A stretch of DNA of 64,000 bases from Choristoneura fumiferana (GCF_025370935.1 NC_133486.1:6288795-6352794); one strand, 5' to 3'; shown: positions 1-10,757, counted from the first letter of the stretch. Notes: a model not told the origin generated them from the letters alone. Numbers and translations are program-made.

Positions 1-1612
1 GTTTTATGTAAGTCCCGAATAAAACATACTTAATTTCAGAAAAAGTCGTAAGTTGGAAAATGAAACAATATTTCACCGAAAAGATAAAGAACCTTGTCTG
101 TTCGCCGACAGTTGATATAAAAATCAAGGCTTCTTAACTCAAATGCGATCCGCAAATCATTTTTACCAATAAAAACAATACTCTTATATAATTATTAACT
201 CTATAAAACAAAAAAACAACACACGAACACCCAAACGACATACTTCATATCCATTGCAAAACGAAATGGAAATTGACCGCTGCGACAGTTGCTATTCCGA
301 AACTTTATCACTACCTATAGGTACTTACTTACTCTCGACGAATCGACTTTAGATACATAATATGTGGGTAAAAAGGCGACTGGGGACGTATTAGGACCAA
401 TTCTAACCAACTCAGTTAGTTATAGGCTAGCGTAACAGTAATTGTATATAAAATTTGGGCTTTAAAGTTTTTTCGAAAATGAACAGCCTTGTTCAATGTT
501 TTGATCATAGCACCATTTTAGACTATTTTTTCTTAATTTTTATTTGTCGCTCAATATTCTTGAATACTTGTGTTATCAGATAGGCAGGCATCGCCATATT
601 TGTAAGACTACATTGGATTTTTCTTTAAATTGCAAACTTAATACTTTATTATAACGTCCTAAGGGTCTTCTACCCGTAGTTCAAGAATTATCCACTCATT
701 ACCTAACACCATGTGTATACCTAGTGCCATCCAAGAAGACGCGTGATTTTGTCAAAATTAGACATTAATGATATGTAATAAGAATCACGGCACGCGTCAT
801 CGTGAATGACTCTTCCTATAGCGCTGTATTGTTTATTTTTACTGTGAAAGAAATTGTGAGAAAACAATCCTTTAAAATAACATGAATATCATGATGTTTT
901 AATTACGAGTAAATTCAAGATTTCATCATTTAAGGTTTCATCTGACAACACATTGTTTTGTAAAGTTCTTTTTATTATCTGCATTTACAGGTTTCTGTAT
1001 GAAAAATAAATTGAGTGTCGTATTTAATAGAGACACGACAAAGAAAAAGACATAAAACACACGTCAAAAAGGTCTTGGGATACTCATTATCCCTATACAA
1101 ATTTGCCTTTTGAAATGTTCAAAAGTGTCTTGTTGTTCTCTGGTAAAAATAATATTAACGTTAGAGTGACGATATTTTCGTTAATTAAGGTTTAACATTT
1201 TCTTTATCATTATGAAGCCGTGACAGAATATTTTAACGAATAATTTAAATTTTTGAACATAAATTAATTATAAATTTCAGTCTTACGGCAAATGAGTTCT
1301 CCGGAACAGAGAGGACGGGAAAGGACAGTGAGTGTCTGGAAATACGAGTATAAGTTCAGCAAAGCGTTGAAGAGGGAACCTACCAACACTAATGGATACA
1401 ATAGTACTTAGTATTGATTAAACAAAAGTCAGTACAAAAAGCCACCAATTTAAAATTCAACGCGAAAAAGTTTGCTTGGTATTAAAATGTACCTATAGTA
1501 AAATGTAAAGTAAAATTTAGACCTACAAGAAAAATCGTGCAAGTTGCACATACCTACATACACGTAGATACATACAGTTAGGTTCATAACTGAACCAATG
1601 TCTACTACTTTG
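1..1612. other. AT-rich non-coding stretch
   Basis: No coding exon, RNA gene or recognisable mobile element was seen. The whole stretch is present again at 20597-22237, so its apparent conservation comes from the duplication and is not evidence of function. Confidence 0.6.
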
Positions 1613-1735
1613 ATCTGTTTTTTTTTATTCGACTGGATGGCACACGATGTCTCCTGATGGTAAGAGATAACCACCGCCCATAAACATCTGCAACACAGGG
1701 GTATTGCAGATGCGTTGTCAACCTAGAGGCATAAG
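1613..1735 (-). mobile_element. F4 retroposed repeat, truncated
   Basis: It begins on the plus strand with a T-run and ATTCGACTGGATGGCA, and carries the 'CTCCTGATGGTAAGAGAT' and 'TTGCAGATGCGTTG' blocks shared with 2869-3083, 16843-17112, 22238-22352 and 57524-57786. The T-run is the A-rich 3' end of the element read backwards, so the insert is on the minus strand. Only the 3' half remains. Confidence 0.75.
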
Positions 1736-1782
1736 ATTTTTGGTCGATAAATTATTTAGTATAACATTTGTATGGTATAACA

Positions 1783-1960
1783 TTGAAAATACAAACTGAA
1801 ATATAGATTAAGACCATCACTGAGAATCGAACCCAGGTCCTCGGTATTCCGTACCGCGTGCTATACTGCTACACCACTGATGGTCAACGGTACCGACACG
1901 AATTTCCCCTATGCACCTCATATCTCAGCTTGTTTGTTTCTTATTTAGCCACTTAAGCAC
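1783..1960 (-). mobile_element. F2 SINE with tRNA-like head, internally deleted
   Basis: On the minus strand it shows a Pol III B-box-like GGTTCGATTC within an arm that pairs around 'CCATCAGTG', preceded by an A-box-like region. It is followed by the shared flank containing TACAAACTGAAATATAGA. The same unit lies at 22407-22600, 6323-6515 and 7924-8067. This copy lacks the 'TGCACAGAAAAACCAG' block that its partner in copy B retains. Confidence 0.75.
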
Positions 1961-2771
1961 CACTGCTTAAGTTAAATAAGAAAGAATTGTTATTCCAATA
2001 TTTTACCACTAATTTTATTTCTGGAAAGCAAATATTCATATGAATTTAACGACTCTGAGGCGAAGTCAACGGAGCTCCTATTCGGCATAGTTACGGCGCT
2101 TAGCGCCTTGACAAAATACTAACCTAACCTAACCTATAGTTGAGCAATCATGTTACCTGGGGTTTCTTTATTGCGGGGGGCTCCGCCCCCCGTCCTCTTT
2201 TACTGTTTCGCCTACCCAAGTATGAAATATTCATTTTTTTTCAAAAACCTTCGTAGGATTAAAAATGATTCTTACTTCACGCTGATAAATTTAGTGCCTA
2301 GAATAAAAGGAAGTTACAGGTATTGCCTATCACACCGTGGTTGGGTAATTATCGGGTTTTGAAAAAACTAAAAGATTTTCAATTTTGGCTTAAGCATATT
2401 ATGGCGCTTCATTGATCAATTCAAACTGGTTCACTTTACGACCTAGCAATGTAATACAAAACGATTACACGATTTTTCTTAAACTCATCAAATTTTCCTC
2501 ATTTCGTTCGCAGAACTTTTTGTTACCTACAAAATACTCTTACGGCACAAGGAGGGCTTCAATATATGTCGCGTGAATACTCCCACGCAAAACCTGCGCC
2601 TTTAATAACGAAAAAAATAATATTTTTCTATGATTTCGGCAAACGGCGCATTGGGTTGTCAATCAAACGTTCAGAAGTCAGGTAAATCATAGAGGCAGAA
2701 CATTATCAGTACTCTAATTATCTTCTGAAAGTTGTTAGAAAATTTTCTACAATGTTTATTTTCGTCGTTGT
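1961..2771. other. Repeat-derived non-coding stretch
   Basis: It contains an interrupted CCTAACCTAACCTA run near 2120 and a GC-rich hairpin (GGGGGGCTCCGCCCCCC, about 2175-2191). No coding exon is seen. The short open frame over 2150-2362 has no recognisable domain. The stretch recurs in copy B with small changes. Confidence 0.55.
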
Positions 2772-2868
2772 ATATATGTCGGCTGCCTATCGTAAAATCC
2801 GCCAAATCACGAAATCGCTACTCTAATCGATCTACCGTATTGTTTTTCAGGCACATCCTGCCGTGAAA
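2772..2868. mobile_element. Remnant of the TATATGTCGGC TIR transposon
   Basis: The first about 50 bp match the left terminus of the element at 46433-47306, and the rest match its right subterminal part (GCTCTAATCGATCTACCG). The middle is missing. Copy B keeps about 400 bp of the same insertion at 23424-23829, so copy A is the more deleted derivative. Confidence 0.8.
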
Positions 2869-3083
2869 CAGCAGTACTTGCACTGTTGTGTTTCGGCGTG
2901 GAGAGTAAGACAGCCGGTGAATTTACTGGCACTTGAGGTATCCCATCTTAGGCCTCTAGGTTGGCAACGCATCTGCAATACCCCTGGTGTTGCAGATGTT
3001 TATGGGCGGTGGTGATCTCTTACCATCAGGAGACCCGCTTGCTCGTTTGCCATCCAGTCAAATAAATAAAAATAAAAAAACAT
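2869..3083 (+). mobile_element. F4 retroposed repeat, present only in copy A
   Basis: This is a near full-length F4 unit in the forward sense. It starts at CTGCCGTGAAACAGCAG and ends in an A-rich tail containing AAATAAATAAAAAT. At the matching place in copy B (about 23818) the sequence runs straight through. The element therefore separates the two copies and postdates the duplication, or is a haplotype polymorphism. Confidence 0.85.
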
Positions 3084-3095
3084 GATGAAAATAAA

Positions 3096-3593
3096 AACCG
3101 GCCAAGTGCGAGTCGGGCTCGCGCACGAAGGGTTCCGTATCATTATCTACGAGTATTGGTACAACATTAGACATTAGCAAAAAACGGCGAAAAAATCATG
3201 TCCGTTGTATGGGGACTCCCTTTAATATTTATTTTATTTTAAATGAATTATTTATTCGATTTATCCTTTAAGTGCATATATAACTAAATATTCTGGGAAT
3301 ATTTCAAGCGTCTACCTACCTGTTGCCGTTATTAATATCGAGCAAAACACGGCAAAAAATCACGTTTTTTGCATGGGTGATGGGAGCCCCCCTTAAATAT
3401 TTATTTTATTCTGTTTTTAGTATTTGTTGTTAGCGGCAACAGAAATACATCATCTGTAAAAATTTCATCTGTCTAGCTATCACGGTTCATGACATATAGC
3501 CTGGTGACAGACAGACAGACGGACTGTGGAGTCTTAGTAATAGGGTCCCGTTTTTACCCTTTGTGTACCTACCTACCTACAGAACCCTAAAAC
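3096..3593 (-). mobile_element. F5 dispersed element (GGTTCCGTA/CCGGCCAAG family)
   Basis: It opens with AAAACCGGCCAAGTGCGAG and GGGTTCCGTATCATTA and closes with a GACAGACAGACAGACGGA block and AGAACCCTAAAA. Relatives lie at 11985, 14975, 23837, 32268, 38787, 51009 and 56850. I saw no protein-coding potential. It looks non-autonomous, and its superfamily cannot be assigned from the window. Confidence 0.75.
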
Positions 3594-3683
3594 GAGCAAG
3601 TTGTTAATAGATGCTATAATAACGGTCAGTATCACATTCAATCGGATAATAAGATTGTAACCAAACCTTTGAGAAAATTCTAT

Positions 3684-3983
3684 CCCAGCCTATATACGCC
3701 CCACTGCTGGGCACAGGCCTCCTCTCAGAACAAGAGGGCTTGGGCCATATATAGTTCCCACGCGGGCCCAGTGCGGATTTAGAACTTCACACGGACCATT
3801 GAATTGCTTCGCAGGTTTGTGCAGGTTTCCTCACGATGTTTTCCTTCACCGCAAAACTCGTGGTAAATATCAAATGTAATTCCGCACATGAGTTTCGAAA
3901 AACTCAGAGGTGCGAGCCGGGGTTTGAACCCACGACCCTCTGCTTGAGAGGCGATAGGTCAAACCACTAGGCCACCACGGCTT
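3684..3983 (-). mobile_element. F3 SINE with tRNA-like head, near full length
   Basis: Read on the minus strand, it begins with a tRNA-like head (GTGGTGGCCTAGTGGTTTGA as A box, GGGTTCAAACCCC as B box). It runs through AACATCGTGAGGAAACCTGC and ends in the common lepidopteran stretch CAGTGGGGCGTATATAGGC. An identical unit lies in copy B at 24418-24721. Fragments lie at 7601-7757, 10594-10641 and 29936-30030. Confidence 0.85.
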
Positions 3984-4559
3984 CAGAAGAACTTCACGGC
4001 TTGAGAAAATTAATTTTAAGTAAATATGAGCGACAATTGTATCATAGCTGATTCCAGGAACCTACCTAAATTAGAAAATATAAATATAATTGAGTAAATC
4101 TTCTTCTTGCTATAAACATAGCGTTGAAAAATATAAGATACCTATAGGTTGGTTGCAATTAGATGCTCACTCACTCCCATATTTTATACATTTGAAGAGT
4201 TTAAGAAATGTACAGCGATCCATGTTCACAAGGCCTTTTTTATTTAATTTCCGTCGAAATGGTCTTCACAACAATACTGTGTCTATGGTCCTTTAATAAA
4301 AACGACGCGCAGAAAAGGGAAAAGGGCTCGATTCGATGTCTGTTGTCGGAAAAATAATTCACTAAATGCGACAATAAACGGTGACAACTGACTGACATCA
4401 ATGTCTTCGTGACAGATACCATAGATAAACCTAAATACCTACTTACTTGTGGAGTTACTTTTCAAGTAAAGGGATTCAACCCTTTACCATTTATTCGAAG
4501 GTCAAACATATTTTTGGCTATATTTTCGTAACCCTTAAGTATTTTTGGATCAGAATAGG
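3984..4559. other. Non-coding stretch within copy A
   Basis: No element or exon is recognised. Open frames of 60-70 codons on both strands have no domain signature and recur in copy B only through the duplication. Confidence 0.55.
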
Positions 4560-4812
4560 ATGGGCCAATCAACTTTTTTTCCGACACTAATCTGTCCGCG
4601 ATATTTTTCAAACAATTGCAGATTTTTGTAAGTAAACATGTTTTTTCTGTAATTTAATAGATGGCGTATATGAATACATGCCATCCTACGTAACTTTAAG
4701 CTATTAAACCGTGAAATATCTTGTTGGAAGTACGATTTTTTGGTAACGCCAGAGACAATTTTGGTAACGCAGGAGACGCCCAAAGTGTCGGTAAAATAGT
4801 TGATTGGCCCAT
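4560..4812. mobile_element. 253-bp MITE with about 29-bp TIRs
   Basis: The left end ATGGGCCAATCAAC and the right end GTTGATTGGCCCAT are inverted copies, and the inversion continues into the CCGACACT/AGTGTCGG inner part. The copy at 25298-25550 has exactly the same length, and a third, less complete copy is at 55360-55596. There is no coding capacity. Confidence 0.9.
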
Positions 4813-4844
4813 AAAAGTGTTCAAAAACCCTATCCCTCAAAATG

Positions 4845-4946
4845 GTTTTCGAATCAGTTCCAAAAAACTCAGGTGCTATCACGGGTCAGGTAGAGCCCAC
4901 AATCCTTTACCTAACTGTAGGTCAAACCAGTAGGCAACCACGGCTT
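4845..4946 (-). mobile_element. Degenerate F3 SINE head
   Basis: The CAGTAGGCAACCACGGCTT end and the AAAAACTCAGGTGC start parallel the tRNA-like part of the F3 unit at 3880-3983, with many substitutions. A matching copy lies at 25583-25684. Confidence 0.55.
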
Positions 4947-5228
4947 TTTCGCGAAGTTGTATATACTCACACAAAAAGAAGGTACCTACATACCTATTGG
5001 ATTTGGCATTCAACTGAAGCCAACAATTTGGGCTCACTGTCAAATAAACTTAAGAAAACCTACTGTAATCTAGCCCGTAGCTATTTTACCGAGGAATCCA
5101 CTAGACTTTTATCTTTTAACCTCAGCTTTTAACTTTCACAACATCCTTTGTGAAATTGATTGTTTTACTTTCTGTAAAAACCTTTGTGGTTAAACGTGAT
5201 AATTCGAGCGTAAAAAACCTACAACTTA

Positions 5229-5634
5229 TCGCCATATCTAACAGTAAAATCAATTGTGTAAACAAAGCTGACTTTCACGTATTAATAGAGTAGAGGTACT
5301 GGTCTATTCACAAGAGGGCACGAATGGATTGAATGTCTTTTCCTACAATAATGTCTTGATGACATTACTTTCGTTCAATCCATTTGCGCCAGCTCTTGTA
5401 AATCTATCTGTAGCTTAGAACTAGAATAATTGAACGAACGTGAGATGAGAGCGTGGTCTGGCAAAATGTAGAAAAGTTCTGGGAAGTTTTTTGAAACTTT
5501 TCCAAGAATTTATAGCAAGTTCCCATTGACGACCAGATAGCACAGTGGTTAGAGAAACTGACTACGAAGCCTGAAGTGCCGGGTTCGATCCCCGATCGGA
5601 GCAGATATTTGTATAAAAAATACGAAATGTTTGT
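5229..5634. repeat. About 400-bp block, first copy (repeated at 7053-7465)
   Basis: The block contains an inverted-repeat MITE (5303-5407: arms CACAAGAGGGCACGAATGGA and its diverged complement ending AGCTCTTGTA) followed by the head of an F1 SINE. A second copy lies 1.83 kb downstream, and a mosaic of the two closes copy B at 25954-26513. The same MITE appears in degraded form near 55700-55800. Confidence 0.85.
5528..5634 (+). mobile_element. F1 SINE head (tRNA-derived), truncated
   Basis: It starts at GACGACCAGATAGCACAGTG (A box) and carries GGGTTCGATCCC (B box), then GCAGATATTTGTATAAAAAA. The body and tail of F1 seen at 33390-33659 are missing. It lacks a foldable acceptor stem, so it is a SINE and not a functional tRNA gene. 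Confidence 0.85.
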
Positions 5635-5689
5635 TAATTACACTATTTAATGATGTTTTAAAGGTTTTATTCTATCCTACTTCTACTAT

Positions 5690-6155
5690 ATCCTACTAAT
5701 CCTACTAATATTATAAATGTGAAAGTTTGTGATGAGTGAGTGAATATATTTGTTACTTATTACGCTGAAACGGCTGGACGGATTTGGATGAAATTGGCGA
5801 AAAGTTAGTGTCCTGGATTAACATAGGATACTTTTTATAAGATATTCCATGGGATAGGGATAAATCTTGAATAACAACCGCTCAGCTTAGAGTCATGAAA
5901 ATTGGTATGTAGATAGTTTGACATTAGAATAAACATAGCCTACTTTTTATTTCGATATTCCCACGAGATAGGGATAACTTTCGAACTAAACCGTTGGGCT
6001 TAGAGTCATGAAATTTGACCATGATTGTTTTTAATGTAATGTCAATGAAAACAACAATTTAATTTTCGGGAATTCCACGGCAATTTTAAAAATCCCGGTA
6101 TTTCAGCTGCTGGACCTAATGATTTACGTGTGCGAAGCCGCGGTAAACACTAGTT
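5690..6155. mobile_element. Dispersed element ending CCTACTAATATTATAAATG
   Basis: It starts with CCTACTAATATTATAAATGT and AAAGTTTGT and ends near TGCGAAGCCGCGG...ACTAGT. The opposite orientation is seen at 42440-42665 (CTTTCATATTTATAATATTAGT), and a related 5' part is at 45314-46205. This is a widespread arthropod repeat type. The class was not determined here. Confidence 0.6.
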
Positions 6156-6322
6156 GACGATAAAATAGTATTTTAGTAGAAATTATGTACATTTCTATTT
6201 ACTAGTATCATATTTACTGTGAGTCCATTGTTGGACCAAAAAATCATTTTGAATCACTTCCCTGTGTCTACTCTCATTTCCCTGTCTTATGTAAATTTAA
6301 AAATGCCTCTTCTAAATTATAT
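6156..6322. other. Short non-coding spacer
   Basis: Nothing recognisable is seen. It lies in the 1.83-kb part of the left block that has no counterpart in copy B. Confidence 0.5.
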
Positions 6323-6515
6323 CGAAAATACAAACTGAGACATGGATGCACAGAAAACCAGAAAAAAGAGACCAGCGCTGGGAATCGAACCTAGGTCCTC
6401 AGCAATCCGTACTGCGTACTATAACCCTACACCACCGTTGGACAGGAGTCAAGATACAAATTTCTCCTATGCACACATATCTCAGGTTGGCTTTTTTCTA
6501 CTACGCTACTTAAGC
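6323..6515 (-). mobile_element. F2 SINE with tRNA-like head
   Basis: It carries AAAATACAAACTGAGACATG, the B-box complement GGGAATCGAACCTAGGTCC, and the right-hand block ATGCACACATATCTCAG. The plus-strand open frame across it is a by-product of the repeat. Confidence 0.75.
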
Positions 6516-7052
6516 AGCAAAAAAATCTAAATTAATCCATATTTTAACTGACCCTTTCAATTCTAAAATACTCCATCATAGACCTTGGGAAAATATACGT
6601 CAAAAAATATAAGTGGATGTACATTTTTCACATTTTAAAAATTCTACCCTTAAAGGGTATAAAGGGAGTGTAAGTTTTGAACATGAAGTGTAAGTTTGTA
6701 TGGAAGAAACGTTAGGTATATATTTGAAGATATAATTCTAAAACTTCTTGAAATGCTATTAAACATTTTAAGTTAAAAGGGACATGGAAACATTGTGAAT
6801 GACTCTTGAACAGGACTAAGAGAATACGTGATTCGCCTTTTAAAAAATTAAACTTAGGGATTACATTAAATAATGAAATATGAGTAAATTCAAATAATTA
6901 TTTACTGCTGATTGAAGTATCTTAAGAGCTTTTCACATCACTAGAGCCAACGTCAGTCAGTCAGTCAGCCAGTCGTCAGTCAAGTGTCAATGTCAGCACA
7001 TTTGTTTACACAATTGATTTTTTCCATTGAATAGTACCGTACTCACTTGAAT
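6516..7052. other. Non-coding stretch
   Basis: AT-rich with no exon. A short CAGT-type run (CAGTCAGTCAGTCAGCCAGT) is present at about 6957-6976. Confidence 0.5.
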
Positions 7053-7364
7053 CGCCATATATCTAACAGTAAACAGTTTCAAAACAGAAGATCGAAAGAA
7101 GCTGACTGTCATGTACCAAAATAGAGTAGAGGTACTGGTCTATTCACAAGAGGGCACGAATGGATTGAATGTCTTTTCCTACAATAATGTCTTGATGACA
7201 TTACTTTCGTTCAATCCATTTGCGCCAGCTCTTGTAAATCTATCTGTAGCTTAGAACTAGAAAAATTGAACGAACGTGAGATGAGAGCGTGGTCTGGCAA
7301 AATTTAAAGAAAGTTCTGGGAAGTATTTTTGAAACTTTCCCAAGAATTTATAGCAGTTCCCATT

Positions 7365-7798
7365 GACGACCAGATAGCGCAGTGGTTAGAGCAACTGACT
7401 CCGAAGCCTGAAGTGCCGGTTCGATCCCCGATCGGAGCAGATATTTGTATAAAAAAATACGAATGTTTGTTCTCAATTCTTGAGTATTTAATATGTATTT
7501 AAGTGTGTATTCTGTGTAAATATCTATATAAGTATGTTTATCCGCTGCACAAGCTTATCAAAATCAAAAATGAAAATCAAATCAAATTATCATCATCATC
7601 ATCCCAGCCTATATACGTCCCACTGCTGGCACGGGCCTCCTCTCAGAACAAGAGGGCTTGGGCCATAGTTCCCACGCGGGCCCAGTGCGGATTGGGAACT
7701 TCACACGGTGAAGGAAACATCGTGAGGAAACCTGCACAAGCCTGCGAAGCAATTCAATCAAAATTATATTATTATTATTATTATAAAACAAGCTTTGC
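7365..7798 (+). mobile_element. F1 SINE interrupted by an F3 fragment, running into gap
   Basis: The head (GACGACCAGATAGCGCAGTG) and body run to about 7560. The TTATTATTATT tail and AACAAGCTTTGC resume at about 7762-7798 and then meet the N gap. The piece in between is F3-derived. Copy B has the uninterrupted tail at 26450-26525, so the interruption is specific to this copy. Confidence 0.75.
7601..7757. mobile_element. F3 SINE fragment with internal inversion
   Basis: 7608-7705 reads the F3 element on the minus strand (CCTATATACGTCCCACTG onward). From about 7707 the sequence GGTGAAGGAAACATCGTGAG reads F3 on the plus strand. The two halves meet head to head near ACTTCACACGGTGAAG. Confidence 0.75.
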
Positions 7799-7835
7799 NN
7801 NNNNNNNNNNNNNNNNNNNNNNNNNNNNNNNNNNN
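7799..7835. other. Assembly gap (37 N)
   Basis: A run of N directly after the SINE tail that matches copy B. Open frames drawn across it are meaningless. Confidence 1.
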
Positions 7836-7923
7836 CTGAAAGTGGGGTAGAAGTACCGTTTTTGGTCAGTTGACATTTGAAGTAATATATAAAAAGTTAT
7901 ACATTGAAACAATATGTTTAGTG

Positions 7924-8067
7924 TCGAAAATACAAACTGAGATATGGATGCACAGAAAAACCAGAAAAAGAGACCAGTACTGGGAATTGAACCCAGGTCC
8001 TCAGCATTCCGTGCTGCGTGCGTGTTCTGGTTTTACTGTATGCACATGTCTCAGTTTGTATTTTCGA
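7924..8067. mobile_element. Foldback form of the F2 SINE
   Basis: The left arm starts TCGAAAATACAAACTGAGA and the right arm ends with its complement (TCAGTTTGTATTTTCGA). The inversion reaches about 44 bp and includes the CACAGAAAAACCAG block. The tRNA-like part (GGGAATTGAACCCAGG) sits in the middle. Other F2 copies have only the left arm. Confidence 0.7.
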
Positions 8068-8089
8068 TATGGTTTCACGAGATACCCGT

Positions 8090-9329
8090 AAAAGTAACAA
8101 ATTTGGAGTTGAAATAAAAAAATAGAAAAAGACTCCAAAAACCAATCATAATAATTCGTCGCTTCGGAGGTAAAGATACTAAAGCGACACTTTGGGCCAA
8201 ATTGAGTTATATATACCATCGGAATCAGCGAATTTTTCTGCGTCGATCTATCTGGGTTTCGAGACGATCAGAGGACTTTTTTGGCGCTTTAGCCCTGAAA
8301 AATCAGTGAAATTTGGGACACTTATTACTAATCCGACGCTTAAATTGAGTATTTTCTCTTTAGTGCTTTTACCTGTTTTAGTTTCTAAACGATTATATTG
8401 TTAAGTCATTTGTAATTTTTTCACCTTTAAATACATTTGGCGTTTTAGTACTCTGTGCATATCAAGAAATTTGATTCTTCGTCGCTTTAGTAAATTGTTC
8501 CAGTCTATTCTGAAGTTTTGGATGCGTTTAGTATTTTGGTTAAACTGATAAAGAATATATTTAAGTCGTTTGAGTATTTAGTACAAAACAGTTAACAGAA
8601 TTTGTGGTGTATTAGCGTCATTACAACATAGCAAAAGAAAGAAAACATTATATTAGTAAAAAAACATAATATTAAGGATTATGTTTGGTCCAGTAAGTCA
8701 ATAATCTGTCATTTTATTGTCAAAAAATAAGTGTTTAGGTTTTTTTTTTACGAAAAATCAATTATATAAGCCAGTTAGTAAAAGTACCCACGATATTTTC
8801 ATGCGAATTGTGATATTATGCCAAAGTAATCTGGACTTTAATCTTAGGAATTTAAGTTACAATCACTTTACCAAGGATAGGTAAGGTACTATGCGCGTCT
8901 TTTATATCAACGCAATAAGAGCGTGTTGGCAACAAAACCTGAAATAATTAAATAATTGATTGTGATTACGAAAGGCAAGTTTGTAAACAAATAATTATTA
9001 TAATTATGTGCACTAACTCTATTGACTGTTATTAGAGTTAGGTACGAAGAACACGATAAAAAGTTAACCTTATTGTGAGAATTCTATGTATCGGAAATAG
9101 GGTCTGATATAGAAATATGATGAATTGACATCTAGCTATTCTAAACGGCCAGGCTTTACTATATAAAAGGCTCAAATTATGTTATTGAATGGCAACTTTG
9201 AATAATTAAAATACTTGAATTTCAGATCCAATGGAATCAGATAAACATTCTCTTTTTTAAAAAATTCGAATCCGGAAAGTGAAAAAATCAAATGTTTAAC
9301 TGGCCAAAGCTTAAGTAGTGCGACGCATT
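8090..9329. other. Unassigned non-coding stretch
   Basis: No coding exon is recognised. TCGTCGCTTYRG-like words recur at about 8157 and 8480. There is a small hairpin CTAACTCTAT...ATTAGAGTTAG at about 9012-9040. The boundaries of any element are not visible. Confidence 0.5.
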
Positions 9330-10204
9330 AACTTCGATGGTAAATATATGACTGCTTTTTCGCTCTGGACTCAATAGCCGCACCGAAGTTGAGACTAGAT
9401 TGAAGGTCTAACCAGAACTCAAGGTGGTCTTTAGGTGGTAAGGATACCTCTCTGGAACAGTAGGAGCCAAGTGAACGGTCTCCGCTTAGCGGTAACAGAT
9501 ACGCCTGTGTCTTGGCAGCACTGAACTGGACCAAGTTGGCCGAGCCCCAGTCGGACATGGCCTCCGAGGTCGAATTCGTCCGCTGTACCATACACCTCCC
9601 TGAGTGCCCGATCTTAATCACCGCTGGCCCGGGCCCGGCCGTTAGAAAGGTACCTCTTCTGCAATTTTTGCGTCATCTGCGTACCAAACACCATCGGGTA
9701 TGAGCAAATCGTTGATGTGCAGCAATATAGAGTTGCAGATAGGACCAATCCCTGAGGCACCCCGGCTTGATTGCCATGAGATCAGATGAGCATTCGTCAA
9801 TGACAACCGTTTAGATCGGTTCCGCAGAAAATCAGAGATCATGAGCATAGGGACAGGAGGAATCCTGCTAATGAAGGCCTCTGTGCCAGACCTATCGATG
9901 CCTTGGAGAGCACAGCAAGAGCTTCAGCATGCTTCTCAACAGGTTACACCAACATGTGAGTAGCATTACCAGAAGGTCCCAGTGAACGATTTCGGTGGAC
10001 CGTATTGGCGGTCACTGAGGAGATCGTTCCTTCTAATAATACCTACCAGGAACTTAGCATTCAATACACACGCTCATTACCTTACATAGTATGGAGGTGA
10101 TTGCGATAACGCCGATAGTTCGACGGGTCGGCACGATGCCTTTTTGGGTAGATAGGCTGCAACTTAGCATCGTCCACGATACCGGGACCTGCCCCACTTG
10201 AGGA
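9330..10204 (-). pseudogene. Decayed jockey-like LINE reverse transcriptase
   Basis: Read from 10204 down to 9330, three frames give successive pieces of a non-LTR reverse transcriptase in the right order. First come the finger motif RADPSNYR and AITSILCK (about 10070-10135). Next comes ISDFLRNRSKR (about 9810-9840), then a decayed SGVPQGS-type motif (SSRGASGIGP) followed by LLHINDLL. The catalytic YADDA is at about 9669-9683, and the thumb side NLVQFSAAKTQAYLL with LPPKDHLEF lies at about 9420-9535. Frameshifts separate the pieces, and the 5' part runs into the N gap. The order and wording fit the jockey superfamily of insect LINEs. It is a dead copy. Confidence 0.85.
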
Positions 10205-10593
10205 NNNNNNNNNNNNNNNNNNNNNNNNNNNNNNNNNNNNNNNNNNNNNNNNNNNNNNNNNNNNNNNNNNNNNNNNNNNNNNNNNNNNNNNNNNNNNNNN
10301 NNNNNNNNNNNNNNNNNNNNNNNNNNNNNNNNNNNNNNNNNNNNNNNNNNNNNNNNNNNNNNNNNNNNNNNNNNNNNNNNNNNNNNNNNNNNNNNNNNNN
10401 NNNNNNNNNNNNNNNNNNNNNNNNNNNNNNNNNNNNNNNNNNNNNNNNNNNNNNNNNNNNNNNNNNNNNNNNNNNNNNNNNNNNNNNNNNNNNNNNNNNN
10501 NNNNNNNNNNNNNNNNNNNNNNNNNNNNNNNNNNNNNNNNNNNNNNNNNNNNNNNNNNNNNNNNNNNNNNNNNNNNNNNNNNNNNNNNNNNNN
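10205..10593. other. Assembly gap (389 N)
   Basis: A run of N interrupting the 5' side of the LINE remnant. The true length and content are unknown. Confidence 1.
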
Positions 10594-10641
10594 TTCTGAG
10601 AGAGAGGCCTGTGCCCAGCAGTGGGACGTATATAGGGCTGG
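10594..10641 (+). mobile_element. 3' end of an F3 SINE
   Basis: It has CTGTGCCCAGCAGTGGGACG and TATATAGGGCTGGGATGA, the same 3' end as the F3 units at 3684 and 24418. The upstream part is lost in the gap. Confidence 0.8.
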
Positions 10642-10657
10642 GATGAATGATGATGAA

Positions 10658-10757
10658 GCAATCAAGCAAGCATGCAAGTGAGCATGTAAGCAAGCATACA
10701 AGCAAGCATGCAAGCATGCAAGCAAGCATGCAAGCAATAATGCAAGCAAGCAGAGTT
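10658..10757. repeat. AAGC/ATGC microsatellite, about 100 bp
   Basis: It repeats the words AAGCAAGCATGC and AAGCATGTAAGC with few interruptions. It is the same composition as the large array at 45357-45975 and follows the F3 end directly. It produces stop-free frames (Gln-Ala-Ser, Cys-Leu-Ala) that are not genes. Confidence 0.9.

Larger units (their letters stand above)
1..5217. repeat. Duplicated segment, copy A (left end cut by window)
   Basis: Base 1 corresponds to 20597, and the two stretches stay collinear to about 5217/25953. By eye they differ by scattered substitutions and a few indels. Copy A lacks about 35 bp near 1135 that copy B has near 21730, lacks part of the tRNA-like repeat near 1805, and carries a 215-bp element at 2869-3083 that copy B lacks. 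Copy B has a fuller DNA element at 23424-23829 where copy A has only about 97 bp. All recognisable content is repeats. The short open frames shared by both copies are shadows of those repeats. This is either a true segmental duplication or two haplotypes placed in tandem by the assembler. Confidence 0.95.

Noticed and set aside
1450..1674. 74-codon frame conserved in both duplicated copies
   Set aside because: Its start is read from the F4 repeat, and the conservation follows from the duplication. No protein signature is present.
2118..2136. Interstitial telomeric repeat (CCTAA)n
   Set aside because: There are only about three units here, and the same at 16255 and 22769. It is too short, and it sits within dispersed repeats.
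3684..3983. tRNA-like sequence on the minus strand
   Set aside because: It is the head of a dispersed SINE with an identical copy in the duplicated segment.
10054..10749. Frames of 133-231 codons on both strands
   Set aside because: They run through the 389-base N gap. Only the LINE pieces at their ends are real.
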